From NCBI GenBank assembly GCA_014534345.1, contig JACVRR010000007.1:1-42893 (forward strand): 42,893 nucleotides of DNA. The letters are read 5' to 3'. The notes under the pieces are model-generated. The model had not been told where the DNA came from, did not search any database, and saw only the letters and a list, made by a program, of their open reading frames with translations. This DNA comes from Thermoleophilia bacterium (GTDB taxonomy: Bacteria; Actinomycetota; Thermoleophilia; Gaiellales; Gaiellaceae). Of this stretch, positions 29,898 to 39,252 are shown in pieces. How positions within the stretch are numbered: position 1 is the stretch's first letter; every line of letters begins with the position of its first letter. The position numbers and the translations under genes were made by a program.

Positions 29898-30776
29898 GTG
29901 AGGAGCGGCCCCTCGACCCCGTCCCGCTCGCGGGCGCCGGCGCGCCGGCGTCCCCGCCTGCGACGCCTGCGCGCGGTCGTCGCCGCCGTCCTGCTCTCGT
30001 GCGGCGTCGTGCTGCTTGCCGAGGCCGCCGTGACGGTGCTCTGGCAGGAGCCGCTCACGGCCCTGGCGGCGCGGGACCGGCAGGCGGCGCTCGAGCGCGA
30101 GCTGCGGCGGATGGAGGACGGCGCGGCGCTGCTCCGCGCGGTCAGCCGCCCGTTGCGGCCGGCGCCCAAGCCGCGCACCCGGACGCGACCGGCGCGTGCG
30201 CAGCGCGAGCGCGAGCGGATGCGCGTCCTCGCCCGCGCGCTCGCGCGTCGCGCGCGGGTTGGGGGGCCGATCGGGCGGATCGCGATCCCGAAGCTCGGCG
30301 TCCGGTTCGTCGTCGTGCGGGGAACCGACGACACCGCGCTCGAGCGCGGGCCGGGGCACTACCGGTGGACCCCTCTTCCCGGCCAGCGCGGAACGGTGGG
30401 CATCGCGGGCCACCGGACGACGTACCTCGCGCCGTTCCGGAACATCCACCGCCTGCGTGCCGGGGATCGGATCGTGCTCCGCATGCCGTACGGGCGCTTC
30501 GAGTACCGCGTCCGCCGCCTGGCGATCGTCTCGCCGGAGGAGACGAGCGTCCTGCGGCGCGTCGGGCACGACCGCCTGGTGCTGACGTCGTGCCACCCGC
30601 TCTACAGCGAGGCCGAGCGGATCGTCGCCTTCGCGCCGCTCGTCCGTGCCGTGCCGCTCGGCGAGGCGCGGCTGCCGCGGCGAGCGCGCCGGGCCGAGCG
30701 CGTCGCGGTTCCGCGGGCCTTCCCGTTCCTCGACTGGCAGGCGACGCCCCGGCTGTACGCGCCGGCGCAAGGCTGA
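29898..30776 (+). CDS. Class E-type sortase
   Basis: The 292-residue protein (GTG 29898) has an N-terminal membrane anchor (LRAVVAAVLLSCGVVLLAEA) and a basic, Arg-rich linker to about residue 120. The sortase domain follows: IGRIAIPKLGVRFVVVRG, GHYRWTPLPGQRGTVGIAGH (catalytic His in AGHRTT), RIVLRMPYGRFEYRV, LTSCHPLYS (catalytic Cys) and SEAERIVAFAPL (catalytic Arg). Sortases cut a sorting signal and link the protein to the cell wall. The adjacent LAGTG protein is the obvious substrate. The long Arg-rich linker is unusual. Confidence 0.9.
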   Translation: MRSGPSTPSRSRAPARRRPRLRRLRAVVAAVLLSCGVVLLAEAAVTVLWQEPLTALAARDRQAALERELRRMEDGAALLRAVSRPLRPAPKPRTRTRPARAQRERERMRVLARALARRARVGGPIGRIAIPKLGVRFVVVRGTDDTALERGPGHYRWTPLPGQRGTVGIAGHRTTYLAPFRNIHRLRAGDRIVLRMPYGRFEYRVRRLAIVSPEETSVLRRVGHDRLVLTSCHPLYSEAERIVAFAPLVRAVPLGEARLPRRARRAERVAVPRAFPFLDWQATPRLYAPAQG

Positions 30777-30788
30777 CCGGCGCCGCGG

Positions 30789-32027
30789 TCATAGCCGCCG
30801 TCCGGCCGTGGGCGGCGAGGGGGCCTCGAGCAAGCCGAGCCGGCGCGCCAGCCATGCCTTCGTGGTCGCCTGGACGACGAGCGTCGCGACGAGCGCGAGC
30901 GCGACGACGACCTGGATGCGGTCCGCCCCGGGGACACCGGTTGCGATCAGCAGGCCGGCGAGCGCCGCCGGAACGACGCCCGTCTCGCGCGTCCACGCCA
31001 CGAACGCGAGCTCGTTGCGCGACCAGCCGGCGCGCCGGTCGGGGAGCAGGCAGGCGAGCACCGCGAGCGGGCGGGCGACCAGCACGAGCGTCGCGACGAC
31101 GGCGAGTGCCGGCAGCAGCTCGTCGGCGATCGCGCCGAACGGCAGGTTGGCGCCGAGCGTGATGAACACGAGCAGGACGACGACGTCTGCGGCGAGCGCC
31201 GCGGTGAAGCGGACTTCCTCGCGCTCCTGCGGCCGCATCACGAGCCCGAGCCGTTCCACGTTCGCCACGACGAGGCCGGTCAGGAAGGCGCCGATGTAGC
31301 CGCTGCCGCCGGCGAAGTCGATCGAGACCCAGCTGGCCGCCACGACGGCCACGACCGCGATCGCGGCCGCCTCGCGCCACGCCCCGATCCGGCTGCTCGA
31401 GACGACGAGCGAGAGCACGACCCCGAACGCAAGCCCGACGACCGTGGAGACGCCGACGTCGGCGAGGAACTCGACGACCGGATCCCCGAGCGACGTCTCC
31501 TCGTTCACGACCGCGGTCGCGACGGCGAGCGCGAGGACCGCCCCGGTGACGTCGTTCAGCGCCGACTCCGCGACGATCGTCTGCGCGACCTTCCGTCGCA
31601 CGCGCAGGCGGTCGAAGAGCGGAATCAGGATCGCGGGGTCGGTGGGGGCGAGGACGGCGCCGATCAGGAAGCCGGTCAGCGGGTCGACCCCGAACGCGGC
31701 CGTCGCCGCCACCGCGACGACGCCGGCGGTGAGGACGACGCCGGGGACGACGAGCAGCGCCAGTCCCAGCGCGACCCGGCCGAGGAGGGCCGCGGACAGC
31801 CCGAGCGCGCCGTGGAACAGGATGAACGCGACGCCGAGCGTGAAGAGCACCTGGACGCCGGCGGCCTGCAGCGGCGCGTCGAGCCAGCCGAGCAGGTCGG
31901 GTCCGAGCAGCGCGCCGGCGCCCAGCAGCAGGAGCATCGGCGGCAGCCGCAGCAGGTCGGCGGCGAGGCGCGCGACGAAGCCCGCCGCGAGCATCAGGGC
32001 GATCGTCCCGATCACGTCGCCGGGCAC
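30789..32027 (-). CDS. Cation/proton antiporter (CPA family)
   Basis: The 412-residue protein has about twelve membrane helices. Family features: LLRLPPMLLLLGAGALLGP, FTLGVAFILFHGALGLS, GAVLAPTDPAILIPLFDRL (the T-D-P loop), VAESALNDVTGAVLALAVAT (the N-D ion-binding pair of electroneutral CPA1-type exchangers) and NELAFVAWTRETGVVPAAL (G-V-V-P). It exchanges Na+ or K+ for protons at the membrane. No regulatory TrkA domain is present. It is convergent with the sortase gene (12 bases). Confidence 0.88.
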   Translation of the reverse strand: MPGDVIGTIALMLAAGFVARLAADLLRLPPMLLLLGAGALLGPDLLGWLDAPLQAAGVQVLFTLGVAFILFHGALGLSAALLGRVALGLALLVVPGVVLTAGVVAVAATAAFGVDPLTGFLIGAVLAPTDPAILIPLFDRLRVRRKVAQTIVAESALNDVTGAVLALAVATAVVNEETSLGDPVVEFLADVGVSTVVGLAFGVVLSLVVSSSRIGAWREAAAIAVVAVVAASWVSIDFAGGSGYIGAFLTGLVVANVERLGLVMRPQEREEVRFTAALAADVVVLLVFITLGANLPFGAIADELLPALAVVATLVLVARPLAVLACLLPDRRAGWSRNELAFVAWTRETGVVPAALAGLLIATGVPGADRIQVVVALALVATLVVQATTKAWLARRLGLLEAPSPPTAGRRL

Positions 32028-32096
32028 GGCGCTCGATTGTGACGGCCGCGACGGCCCGCACGGCGACGGGCCGCGCGGGCGGCCACCCGGGTCGCG

Positions 32097-32213
32097 CTAC
32101 GCGCGCAGGCGCGGGCGCTGGTCTTCGGCGATGCCGTGCACGACCGTCCAGATCACGAAGACCGGTAGGCCGATCACCATCGCGAACGTCACGACGCTCC
32201 AGAAGATCGCCAT
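32097..32213 (-). CDS. 38-residue single-pass membrane peptide
   Basis: ATG at 32213 is preceded by TAAGGAGGAGCG on the minus strand, an excellent ribosome binding site. The product is MAIFWSVVTFAMVIGLPVF then VIWTVVHGIAEDQRPRLRA: one membrane helix and a short basic tail. It lies 69 bases upstream of the antiporter gene on the same strand and could be its small partner. No family was recognised. Confidence 0.6.
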   Translation of the reverse strand: MAIFWSVVTFAMVIGLPVFVIWTVVHGIAEDQRPRLRA

Positions 32214-32359
32214 CGCTCCTCCTTACGCTCGACGCGATCGTCCCTCGCGCCGGCTCGGGTCGCATCCGTAGGAGCGAGCAGCGTGTCTGCGGGAAACTGC
32301 GACGTCCGCGGCCCGCGCCGGGCGGCATCACGGCCGGATCAGTGGGTACACGAGCAGAC

Positions 32360-33703
32360 ATGCTCGCCGCGCTCAGGCTCCGGTGGCGCTCGCTCGCTCG
32401 CGGGTTCTGGTTCGTCCCGAGCTCCGTCGCGCTCCTGTTCGTCGCGCTCGCGTTCGCGCTGCTGGAGGCCGACGAGGCGGCGGGGGAGCGGGGCGCCGAC
32501 TTCGCCTTCGGCGGGGACGCCGAGGCGGCGAGGCAGATCCTCGCGATCATCGCCGCGTCGCTCATCACGGTGGCCGGCGTCTCCTTCTCGATCACGATCG
32601 TGACGCTGCAGCTCGTGTCGTCGCAGTACACGCCGCGCGCGCTCCGCACCTTCCTCAAGGACCGAACGACGCAAGTCACGGCCGGCGTGTTCGTCGGCGT
32701 CTTCCTCTACTGCCTCACCGTCCTGCGTGCGATCCGCGACGACTCGCGCGAGACCGCCGCCTTCGTCCCCTCGCTCGGCGTGACCGCCGGAATCGTGCTC
32801 GCGGCCGCGGGACTGGCGCTGCTGCTGCTCTTCATCCACCACATGGGCGAGTCGATCAAGGTCTCCACGATCGTCGCGCGGATCGGCCGCGACACGCTGC
32901 GCGCGATCGACGAGCTGTACCCCGACCGCTACGACGGCCGCGGCGAGGACGCGGACGCCGCGCCGACGGAGGAGCCGCAGCGAGACGGTGAGCCCGCGCT
33001 GGTGAGAGCGGCGCGCGCCGGGTACGTGCAGGCGATCGACGCCGGCTCCCTCGCGCGTGCGCTCCCCGACGGGGCGTGCGTCGAGCTCAAGATCCGCGCG
33101 GGCGACTTCACGACCAAGGGCACGCCGATCGCGGCCATCTGGCCGGCCGGCGCAGTCGGCGACCGGGTCCGGCTGACGGCCGAGCACGCGGTCCGCCTGG
33201 ACGACGACCGCGATATCGCCCAGGACGTCGCGTACGGCGTCCGCCAGCTCGCCGACATCGCACTGCGCGCGATCTCCCCCGGCGTCAACGATCCGACGAC
33301 CGCGATCAACTGCGTGCGCTACCTGCAGGCTGCCGTCGCGGTGCTGGCCGGGCGGTCGCTGACCAACGACGCGCGAGCGGTCGACGCGGGGACCGTCCTG
33401 CTCGCTCCGGTCCGGCCGTTCGCGAGCTACGTCGAGCAGGCGTTCCTGGAGCTCGGTCGCTACGCGACCCGGGACGCACGGGTGGCGATCGCGCTGCTCG
33501 ACGCGCTCGCGGCCGTGGCCGAGTCGGCGCGGGAGGCCGGCGCCGACGAACGCGTCGACGTCGTCGTCGAGGTCGCGGACGCGGTCGCGGGGCCTGCGCT
33601 CGACGACGCTCGCACCGACTACGACCGCGCCCTGATCGAGGAGCACGCCGACCGCGTCCGCCGCCCGGTCGCGCCGTCGGAGCGCGCGCCGGGGAGCGCG
33701 TGA
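32360..33703 (+). CDS. DUF2254 membrane protein
   Basis: The 447-residue protein starts at ATG 32360 (MLAALRLRWRSLARGFWFVP). It has four predicted N-terminal membrane helices, with family motifs SLITVAGVSFSITIVTLQLV, SSQYTPRALRTFLKD (Q-x-S-P-R-x-L type) and TVLRAIRDD, then a large soluble part with SLARALPDGACVELKIRAGD, DIAQDVAYGVRQLADIALRA and ISPGVNDPTTAINCVRYL, the conserved S-P-G-x-N-D-P-x-T-A core. Function is unknown. The channel-like gene starts 16 bases later. Confidence 0.85.
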   Translation: MLAALRLRWRSLARGFWFVPSSVALLFVALAFALLEADEAAGERGADFAFGGDAEAARQILAIIAASLITVAGVSFSITIVTLQLVSSQYTPRALRTFLKDRTTQVTAGVFVGVFLYCLTVLRAIRDDSRETAAFVPSLGVTAGIVLAAAGLALLLLFIHHMGESIKVSTIVARIGRDTLRAIDELYPDRYDGRGEDADAAPTEEPQRDGEPALVRAARAGYVQAIDAGSLARALPDGACVELKIRAGDFTTKGTPIAAIWPAGAVGDRVRLTAEHAVRLDDDRDIAQDVAYGVRQLADIALRAISPGVNDPTTAINCVRYLQAAVAVLAGRSLTNDARAVDAGTVLLAPVRPFASYVEQAFLELGRYATRDARVAIALLDALAAVAESAREAGADERVDVVVEVADAVAGPALDDARTDYDRALIEEHADRVRRPVAPSERAPGSA

Positions 33704-33719
33704 CGCCGTAGGGTCCCGG

Positions 33720-34454
33720 GTGGCGATCGCACGGCGCCGCGAGGCGGAGGACGAGTTCGAGCTGTGGCTGGAGGCCGTCACCGAGCGGGCCGACCCGTTC
33801 ATGGCCTGGCTCGGCGTCGTGTTCGCGCTGCTCGTCGGCTTCGAGCTGGCCGTCGAGGTGTCGCCCCGGACGGCGCTCGTCCTGCAGTGGGTCGGCTGGT
33901 CGATCTGGGCCGTCTTCCTGGTCGAGTTCGCGAGCAAGCTGTGGCTCGCCCCGCGGCGGCTCCGCTTCGTCCGCCGACACTGGTTCCAGGCGGCTGCGCT
34001 CCTCGTGCCGACGCTGCGGGTCCTGCGCTTCCTGCGGCTGCTCCGGTTGGGACGCGCGCTCCCCGCGGCGCGCGTCGTCTCGTCGTCGTACCGCTCGGTC
34101 GGGACGGCGCGCCGGCTGTTCCGCTCGCGGCTGGGATATCTCGGCGCGACGACCGTCGTCGTCTCGGTCGCGCTCGCGGAGCTGGCGTACATCTTCGAGC
34201 GCGACCGGCCCGACCCCGCGTTCGACTCGTTCGCCGACGCGCTGCTGTGGTCGTTCGCGACCGTCCTCGCGCTGCAGGGCGACCCGGTCCCCGGCAGCGT
34301 CGGGGGACGGATCGCGATGCTCGCAGGCTTTGTGTTCGGCCTCGTGGTCGTCGCCTCGCTGGCGGGGACGATCGGCGCGTTCCTGGTCGACGAGCGCCGC
34401 GAGCGGGCCGAGCAGGAGGACGAGGCCGCGCGGCGCGGGGACGAGCGCCGGTGA
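33720..34454 (+). CDS. Ion-channel-like protein with atypical filter
   Basis: The 244-residue protein is shaped like a voltage-gated-type K+ channel subunit. It has helices at about 25-47, 53-75 and 82-100, an Arg-rich helix LRVLRFLRLLRLGRALPAAR in the position of S4, then S5 (about 139-160) and S6 (about 193-215). The pore loop reads WSFATVLALQGDPVPGS, where K+ channels have T-V-G-Y-G-D. K+ selectivity is therefore doubtful. GTG 33720 is used. It probably shares a transcript with the DUF2254 gene. Confidence 0.75.
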   Translation: MAIARRREAEDEFELWLEAVTERADPFMAWLGVVFALLVGFELAVEVSPRTALVLQWVGWSIWAVFLVEFASKLWLAPRRLRFVRRHWFQAAALLVPTLRVLRFLRLLRLGRALPAARVVSSSYRSVGTARRLFRSRLGYLGATTVVVSVALAELAYIFERDRPDPAFDSFADALLWSFATVLALQGDPVPGSVGGRIAMLAGFVFGLVVVASLAGTIGAFLVDERRERAEQEDEAARRGDERR

Positions 34455-34559
34455 GGCGCGCGACGCCGGGAGACGCGTCGGGAACCGTCGCCCCCCGCCG
34501 TCGAGCGCGCCTCGCGAAGGGGCCGGCGAGCAGCCAGGCCGTCGCCTCGCCGGCGGCGG

Positions 34560-34697
34560 TCAGCGCACGGGCCGACCGCCTGTGCTCCGCTCGGCGCGCC
34601 TCGCGAGTGCGACGACGAGCACGGCCGCGAGTGCGACGAGGACCGTCGTCCCGAACCCCGCTGCGAACCACGTCCAGCCCTCGGTGAAATCGAGCAT
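34560..34697 (-). CDS. 45-residue single-pass membrane peptide
   Basis: ATG at 34697 is preceded by GGAAGGAGG on the minus strand. The product MLDFTEGWTWFAAGFGTTV then LVALAAVLVVALARRAERST has one membrane helix and a basic tail. It is 66 bases downstream of the trehalose-synthase-type gene, same strand, and could end that operon. It resembles the peptide at 32097 in design but not in sequence. Confidence 0.6.
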   Translation of the reverse strand: MLDFTEGWTWFAAGFGTTVLVALAAVLVVALARRAERSTGGRPVR

Positions 34698-34763
34698 CGT
34701 CTGCCTCCTTCCCGGTCGATTGCCGTCCCGCGCGCGCTGGGCCGGCCGCGCGCGAGCTCGTCG

Positions 34764-36245
34764 TCACGGCGCTGCGCCTGCGCCCACCTCCGTGCCCGCG
34801 CCCCGTCCGTCGAGGGCGGCGAACATGCGCGCGTACTGCTGCAGGTGGCGGTCGCCGAGGAACTCGGCCACTGCCCGCGCCCGCGCGTTCCGCCCCAGCC
34901 GCTCGGCCTCGCCGGGGTCGCGGAGCAGCCCGTCGACCGCCTCGCCGAACGCCGGCAGGTCGTGCGGGTCGTCCACCAGCAGCCCGTGCTCGCCGTCGAC
35001 GACCTGGTCGACGATCCCGCCGACCGCGCTGCCGACGACCGGGCGGCTCTTCCACATCGCCTCGGCCACCGTCAGCCCGAAGCCCTCCGCGAGGCTCTTC
35101 TGCGCGACCACGGTCGCGTGCCGCTGGAGCGCGTTCACGATCGCGGCGGCCTCGTCGGGGTCGGCCATCGGGACGCACGCCAGGTGGACGCGGCTGCGCG
35201 CGGCGTGCGGAAGCGCCCGCCAGCGCGCGAGGCAGTCGTCGTAGACCTCCGCCGCCTCGGGGTCGTCGGCGACGCCCGTCACGGCCGGGCCGGCGAGCAC
35301 GAGGTGAGCGCCGTGCGCGGGATCGACGTAGTCGGCGAACCCCTCCATCACCCCTGCCATGTCCTTCCATGCATCCCAGCGCGACGCCTGGAGCACGAGC
35401 GGCGCGCCGGGACGTGCGGCCGGACCGGTCTGCTGGACGTCCACGCGCCGGTTGATCCGCCCGGGTGAGCCGTCGCGTCGCGTGAACGGCACCACCGGCG
35501 GGCTGCCGTCGCCGTCGAGCAGGCCGACGTACGCGAGCGCCCGGCGCACGTTGTGCGCCGACATCGGCTCGTTCTTGGCCGAGAACGGGTCGATCGAGGG
35601 CGGGATCACGAACGTCCGGGCCGGATCGGCCCAGCGCGGCGCGAATGCGGCTCGCGAGAACACGTAGCCGTCGACCTCGTCCAGGTACGGCTCGAGGAAC
35701 GCCCACGCCCGCTCCGTCCACACGTTCGGCTCGTCGCGGCCGACGTGGCAGCGCCAGACGACGAGCGCACCGACGTCGTGGAGCGCGTGCGCGAGGCCCG
35801 CGGTCTGCGGATCGTGGAGGAGGACGAGGTCACCCGGGCGCACGAGCGCGAGCAGCTCGTCGGCGTTGGCCCGAAGCGCCCGCTCGTACGCCTGCCGCTC
35901 GCGTGCGCCGAGCTCGCCGCCGTCGCCGGCAGAGCCGTACAGCCCGTTGTGGATCCGCTTGGTGATCGCGAAGAACGCGGGGTCGCCGCCGATCACGGCC
36001 CAGCGGGCGTCGATCGCGGCGCCGCGGACGTAGGCGAGCAGCGTCTGCAGCATCTCGGCCACGCCGCCGCCGGCCGCCGTCGAGTTCACGTTCAGCACCA
36101 TCCGCCCGTCGAGCAGCTCGCGGACGCGGGCGGCGGTGGCCTCGAAGGTCGCCATTCGCTCGGGCCCGACGAGCGGCTCGAGCCTGGCCGGGTCGAGCGC
36201 CTGCACCTCGACCTCGCGCAGGCGGGTGGACATCGTGGTCGCCAT
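34764..36245 (-). CDS. Trehalose-synthase-type glycosyltransferase (TreT-like, GT4)
   Basis: ATG 36245 follows GAAAGGAGC. The 493-residue protein has a TreT-like N-terminus: RMVLNVNSTAAGGGVAEMLQ, then WAVIGGDPAFFAITKRIHNG, VLLHDPQTAGLAHAL and VVWRCHVGRDEPNVWTERAW. The C-terminal GT-B half has LVLQASRWDAWKDMAGVMEG, VAQKSLAEGFGLTVAEAMWK (E-x7-E) and SRPVVGSAVGGIVDQVVDG. TreT joins NDP-glucose and glucose to trehalose; other disaccharides are possible. It is last but one in the ABC operon, 11 bases after the permease gene, an unusual partner for an FtsX-type exporter. Confidence 0.8.
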   Translation of the reverse strand: MATTMSTRLREVEVQALDPARLEPLVGPERMATFEATAARVRELLDGRMVLNVNSTAAGGGVAEMLQTLLAYVRGAAIDARWAVIGGDPAFFAITKRIHNGLYGSAGDGGELGARERQAYERALRANADELLALVRPGDLVLLHDPQTAGLAHALHDVGALVVWRCHVGRDEPNVWTERAWAFLEPYLDEVDGYVFSRAAFAPRWADPARTFVIPPSIDPFSAKNEPMSAHNVRRALAYVGLLDGDGSPPVVPFTRRDGSPGRINRRVDVQQTGPAARPGAPLVLQASRWDAWKDMAGVMEGFADYVDPAHGAHLVLAGPAVTGVADDPEAAEVYDDCLARWRALPHAARSRVHLACVPMADPDEAAAIVNALQRHATVVAQKSLAEGFGLTVAEAMWKSRPVVGSAVGGIVDQVVDGEHGLLVDDPHDLPAFGEAVDGLLRDPGEAERLGRNARARAVAEFLGDRHLQQYARMFAALDGRGAGTEVGAGAAP

Positions 36246-36256
36246 CGGTGCTCCTT

Positions 36257-39238
36257 TCACTGGTAGCGCAGCGCCTCGGCCGGGTAGACGCGGGACGCGC
36301 GAACGGCGGGCGCGAGCGTCGCCACGAGCGCGACCGCGTAGACGACGAGGAAGATCACCGCCAGGCTGAGCCACGGCACGGCGAGCGTGAGGTGGCTCCA
36401 GCTCGGCTGCTCGGCCGAGTCGGCGATGACGTTGTAGGCGATTCCGAGCCCGAGCGCGGTTCCGACGACGATCGCGGTCAGCGCGATGAACGACGACTCG
36501 AGCAGGAACGCCGCCTGGATCATCCGGCGCCGGAAGCCGAGCGCGCGCAGGACGCCGATCTGCTGCCGGCGCTCGACCACCGACCGGGCGGCGATGACGC
36601 CGAGCGCGGTGACGCCGACCAGGAGGCCGAGCCCCATGAACGCTTCGATGATCAGCATGAAGGTGCGCGAGTAGGCGACGTAGTCGTCGAGCGTCTCCTG
36701 CATCGCCTGGGCCTCGAGGCCGTTCGCCAGGAAGGTCGACTCGAGCTTCGTCGCCAGCGCGGCCGCGTCGGCGCCGTCGGCGAGGTCGAGCCAGTACACC
36801 GTCGGCGCGACCTGCGGCCCGAGCGCCCGCTCGAGCGTCCGCTGCGAGGTGGAGATCCCCCACATCTCGGCGGGGATCGTGTCGGCGAGCACGCCGATCA
36901 CGGTGAGCCGGAGGTCTCTCCCCGTCCGCCGGTCGCGGACGACGATCGGCACGGGCTCGAAGCGGCCGTCCTCGAGGTAGAACCCGCTCAGCTGGAAGTC
37001 GGGCGGGACGTTCATCGCCCAGTTGTCGCGACGCGGCGCGACGTTCGGGTCGACGACCGCGAGACCGTCTCCCTCGCGGACGGCTCGCCAGACCTCGGGC
37101 GCCGAGCCGTACCCGTCGGCGATCGCCGCGAAGCCGTAGCTCGTGCGCTCGAGGAACGCGTCGTCGAGCCCGGTGACGGGGTAGCTCTCGAAGCCGCGCC
37201 CGGCGCCTGCCTGCTTGGCCTCGAGCGGAACGACCGCCTGGCTGGCGGCGACGCGCACGTCCCCCGCCGCGATTCCGGGGACGCGGCCGACCGCGGCCTC
37301 GACGTCGCCGAGCGGGCTCGCCGGCGCGGCTGTCGCGCGCACGTCGAACCCGCCGCCGAACAGTTCGACGTCCGCCCAGGCCTTGTTGAAGGAGCCGGCG
37401 GTGGTCACGCCGACGACGAGCGTGAACACGACCAGCGTGAACATCGCCAGCGTGACGCCCGTCCGGAAGAGGCTCCGCAGCGGGTACGCGATGGCGAGCC
37501 GCAGCACCGGCGCGAGCGACTTCGCCGGGCTGAGCGCCCAGGCGAGCGCCTTCAGGAGCAGCGGCGCGTTGTAGATGATCACCCAGGTCGCCCCGACGAC
37601 GAGCAGCAGGCCGCCGGCGAGGAACACCGAGAAGCCGCTGGCGAAGTCGGCGAGGAACGCGAAGGCGTCGGCGGGGAGCAGCCAGAAGACGACGATCGCG
37701 AGCCCCGCGGCCGTGAAGGCGAGCCGGTCGGGCACGCCGAGCCGCCGCGCGAGCGACGCGAGGCTGACGAGCGCCAGCGAGACGCCGAGCCCGAACGGCA
37801 GCCACTCGGCCGAGCTGACGCCGCTCGCGACGAGCAGGACCGAGACGGCAAGGCCGAGCGCCGCGACGATCCAGCCACGGCGGCGGCGGCGGGGCGGCTC
37901 GGGCAGGTCGCGCACGGCGGTGGCGATGTTCAGCCGGCTGACCCGCCAGGCGGAGATGCCGACCACGCCGAGCGTCAGCAGGACGCCGATCGCGTACGCG
38001 AGGACGACGCTCTGCAGCGTCACCGCGAACAGGATCTCCACGCCGAACGCCGTCAATGCGCCCGCGATCGCGAACACCATGCCGTAGGCGACGGCCACGC
38101 CGAGCGCGGCGCCGACGATGGCGGCGGCGAGGTCGTACGCGACGCCCTCGAACAGGAACAGCTGCACGAGGTGGCCGCGCCGCGTGCCGATCGCCCGCGC
38201 GATCCCGAGCTCCGAGCGGCGCTCGGCGGCGAGCATGACGAAGATCAGGAAGATCAGCAGGATGCCCGCGGCGATCGAGAAGCTGCCGAAGGTGGTGAAC
38301 ATCGACATGATCGACGCGCCCTCGACGTCGGCGATCTCGAGCCCCTGCTGCTTCTCGGGCTTGATCTCGAGGCCGAGCGGCGCGACGACCGGCCGCAGCT
38401 CCTCGACGACCGCGTCGCTCAGCTTCGCCCCGGACAGCTCGTCGCCGCGGTTCGAGACGAGCACGTGCTCGACCTTCCCGGGGACGCCGAGCAGGCGCTG
38501 CGCGGCCACGAGGTCGGTGAAGACGGCGGCCTCGCTCGTGCCCGCGCCGCGGAACTCGACCACGGCGCGCACGCGGAACGAGACCGGCTTCGCCCCCGCG
38601 AGGACGCGTACGCGGTGGCCCGGGCGCGCGCCGAGCTCCTCGGCGGCATCCTCGTTGAGGAAGAGCTCGCCGGGGCGCAGGTCGGCGAGCGAGACTTCCC
38701 CGCCACCGCTGCGCATTGGGCTGAACGCGCGCAGCGCGGCTGGGTCGCTGGCGAAGAGCGTCACGCGCGGCTCGTTCTGCCGCGTCGTCACGTCCTGTAC
38801 GGCGACCGTCTCGATGATCGCCGGCGCAACGGCGTCGACGTTCGGCGACCGCAGCCCGGCCTCGCGCACCTTTCGGTACGCCGCCTCGTCGAAGTAGGCG
38901 ACTCGGGTGGCCTCGCCGATCGCGACCGACTCGACGTCGACGCCGCGGACCGAGACGAGCTCGTCCGTCTCGCCGAGCGAGGTCACGACGGCCGACCGGA
39001 TCGTCTTGCTCATCGTGTCGCCGGTCGCGAGCGCGGCCGAGATGATCACCGTGCCGAGCATCAGGCCGGCGACGATCAGGGCGCTGCGGCCGCGCCGCCG
39101 GGGGATGTTGCGCAGCCCGAGCTTGACGAAGATCGGGTTTCGAAGCGCGAGCACGCCGACGACGCCGAGGCCGGCGGCCATGGCGGCCGCGACCGCGAGG
39201 GCGAGCGCGCCCGTGGGGATGCCGAACAGCTCGTTCAT
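36257..39238 (-). CDS. Large FtsX/MacB-type ABC transporter permease
   Basis: The 993-residue protein has an N-terminal helix, the FtsX signature start NLG-RNIPRRRGRSALIVAGLM, an outside MacB-like domain (about 60-290), three helices with SIAAGILLIFLIFVMLAAER and RSELGIARAIGTRRGHLVQL, a middle set of four or more helices, a second FtsX start (PLRSLFRTGVTLAMFTLVVF), a second outside domain, and a final permease block (VVERRQQIGVLRALGFRRRM). It is a fused two-permease protein of the lipoprotein/peptide efflux type. The ATPase lies two genes upstream in the same operon. It may extract lipids or envelope components; the substrate is unknown. Confidence 0.9.
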   Translation of the reverse strand: MNELFGIPTGALALAVAAAMAAGLGVVGVLALRNPIFVKLGLRNIPRRRGRSALIVAGLMLGTVIISAALATGDTMSKTIRSAVVTSLGETDELVSVRGVDVESVAIGEATRVAYFDEAAYRKVREAGLRSPNVDAVAPAIIETVAVQDVTTRQNEPRVTLFASDPAALRAFSPMRSGGGEVSLADLRPGELFLNEDAAEELGARPGHRVRVLAGAKPVSFRVRAVVEFRGAGTSEAAVFTDLVAAQRLLGVPGKVEHVLVSNRGDELSGAKLSDAVVEELRPVVAPLGLEIKPEKQQGLEIADVEGASIMSMFTTFGSFSIAAGILLIFLIFVMLAAERRSELGIARAIGTRRGHLVQLFLFEGVAYDLAAAIVGAALGVAVAYGMVFAIAGALTAFGVEILFAVTLQSVVLAYAIGVLLTLGVVGISAWRVSRLNIATAVRDLPEPPRRRRRGWIVAALGLAVSVLLVASGVSSAEWLPFGLGVSLALVSLASLARRLGVPDRLAFTAAGLAIVVFWLLPADAFAFLADFASGFSVFLAGGLLLVVGATWVIIYNAPLLLKALAWALSPAKSLAPVLRLAIAYPLRSLFRTGVTLAMFTLVVFTLVVGVTTAGSFNKAWADVELFGGGFDVRATAAPASPLGDVEAAVGRVPGIAAGDVRVAASQAVVPLEAKQAGAGRGFESYPVTGLDDAFLERTSYGFAAIADGYGSAPEVWRAVREGDGLAVVDPNVAPRRDNWAMNVPPDFQLSGFYLEDGRFEPVPIVVRDRRTGRDLRLTVIGVLADTIPAEMWGISTSQRTLERALGPQVAPTVYWLDLADGADAAALATKLESTFLANGLEAQAMQETLDDYVAYSRTFMLIIEAFMGLGLLVGVTALGVIAARSVVERRQQIGVLRALGFRRRMIQAAFLLESSFIALTAIVVGTALGLGIAYNVIADSAEQPSWSHLTLAVPWLSLAVIFLVVYAVALVATLAPAVRASRVYPAEALRYQ

Positions 39239-39252
39239 CGCTCCTCCCTGCG

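Noticed and set aside
29753-31162. Long plus-strand frame overlapping the sortase gene
   Set aside because: Shadow frame; the sortase frame has catalytic His, Cys and Arg in place.
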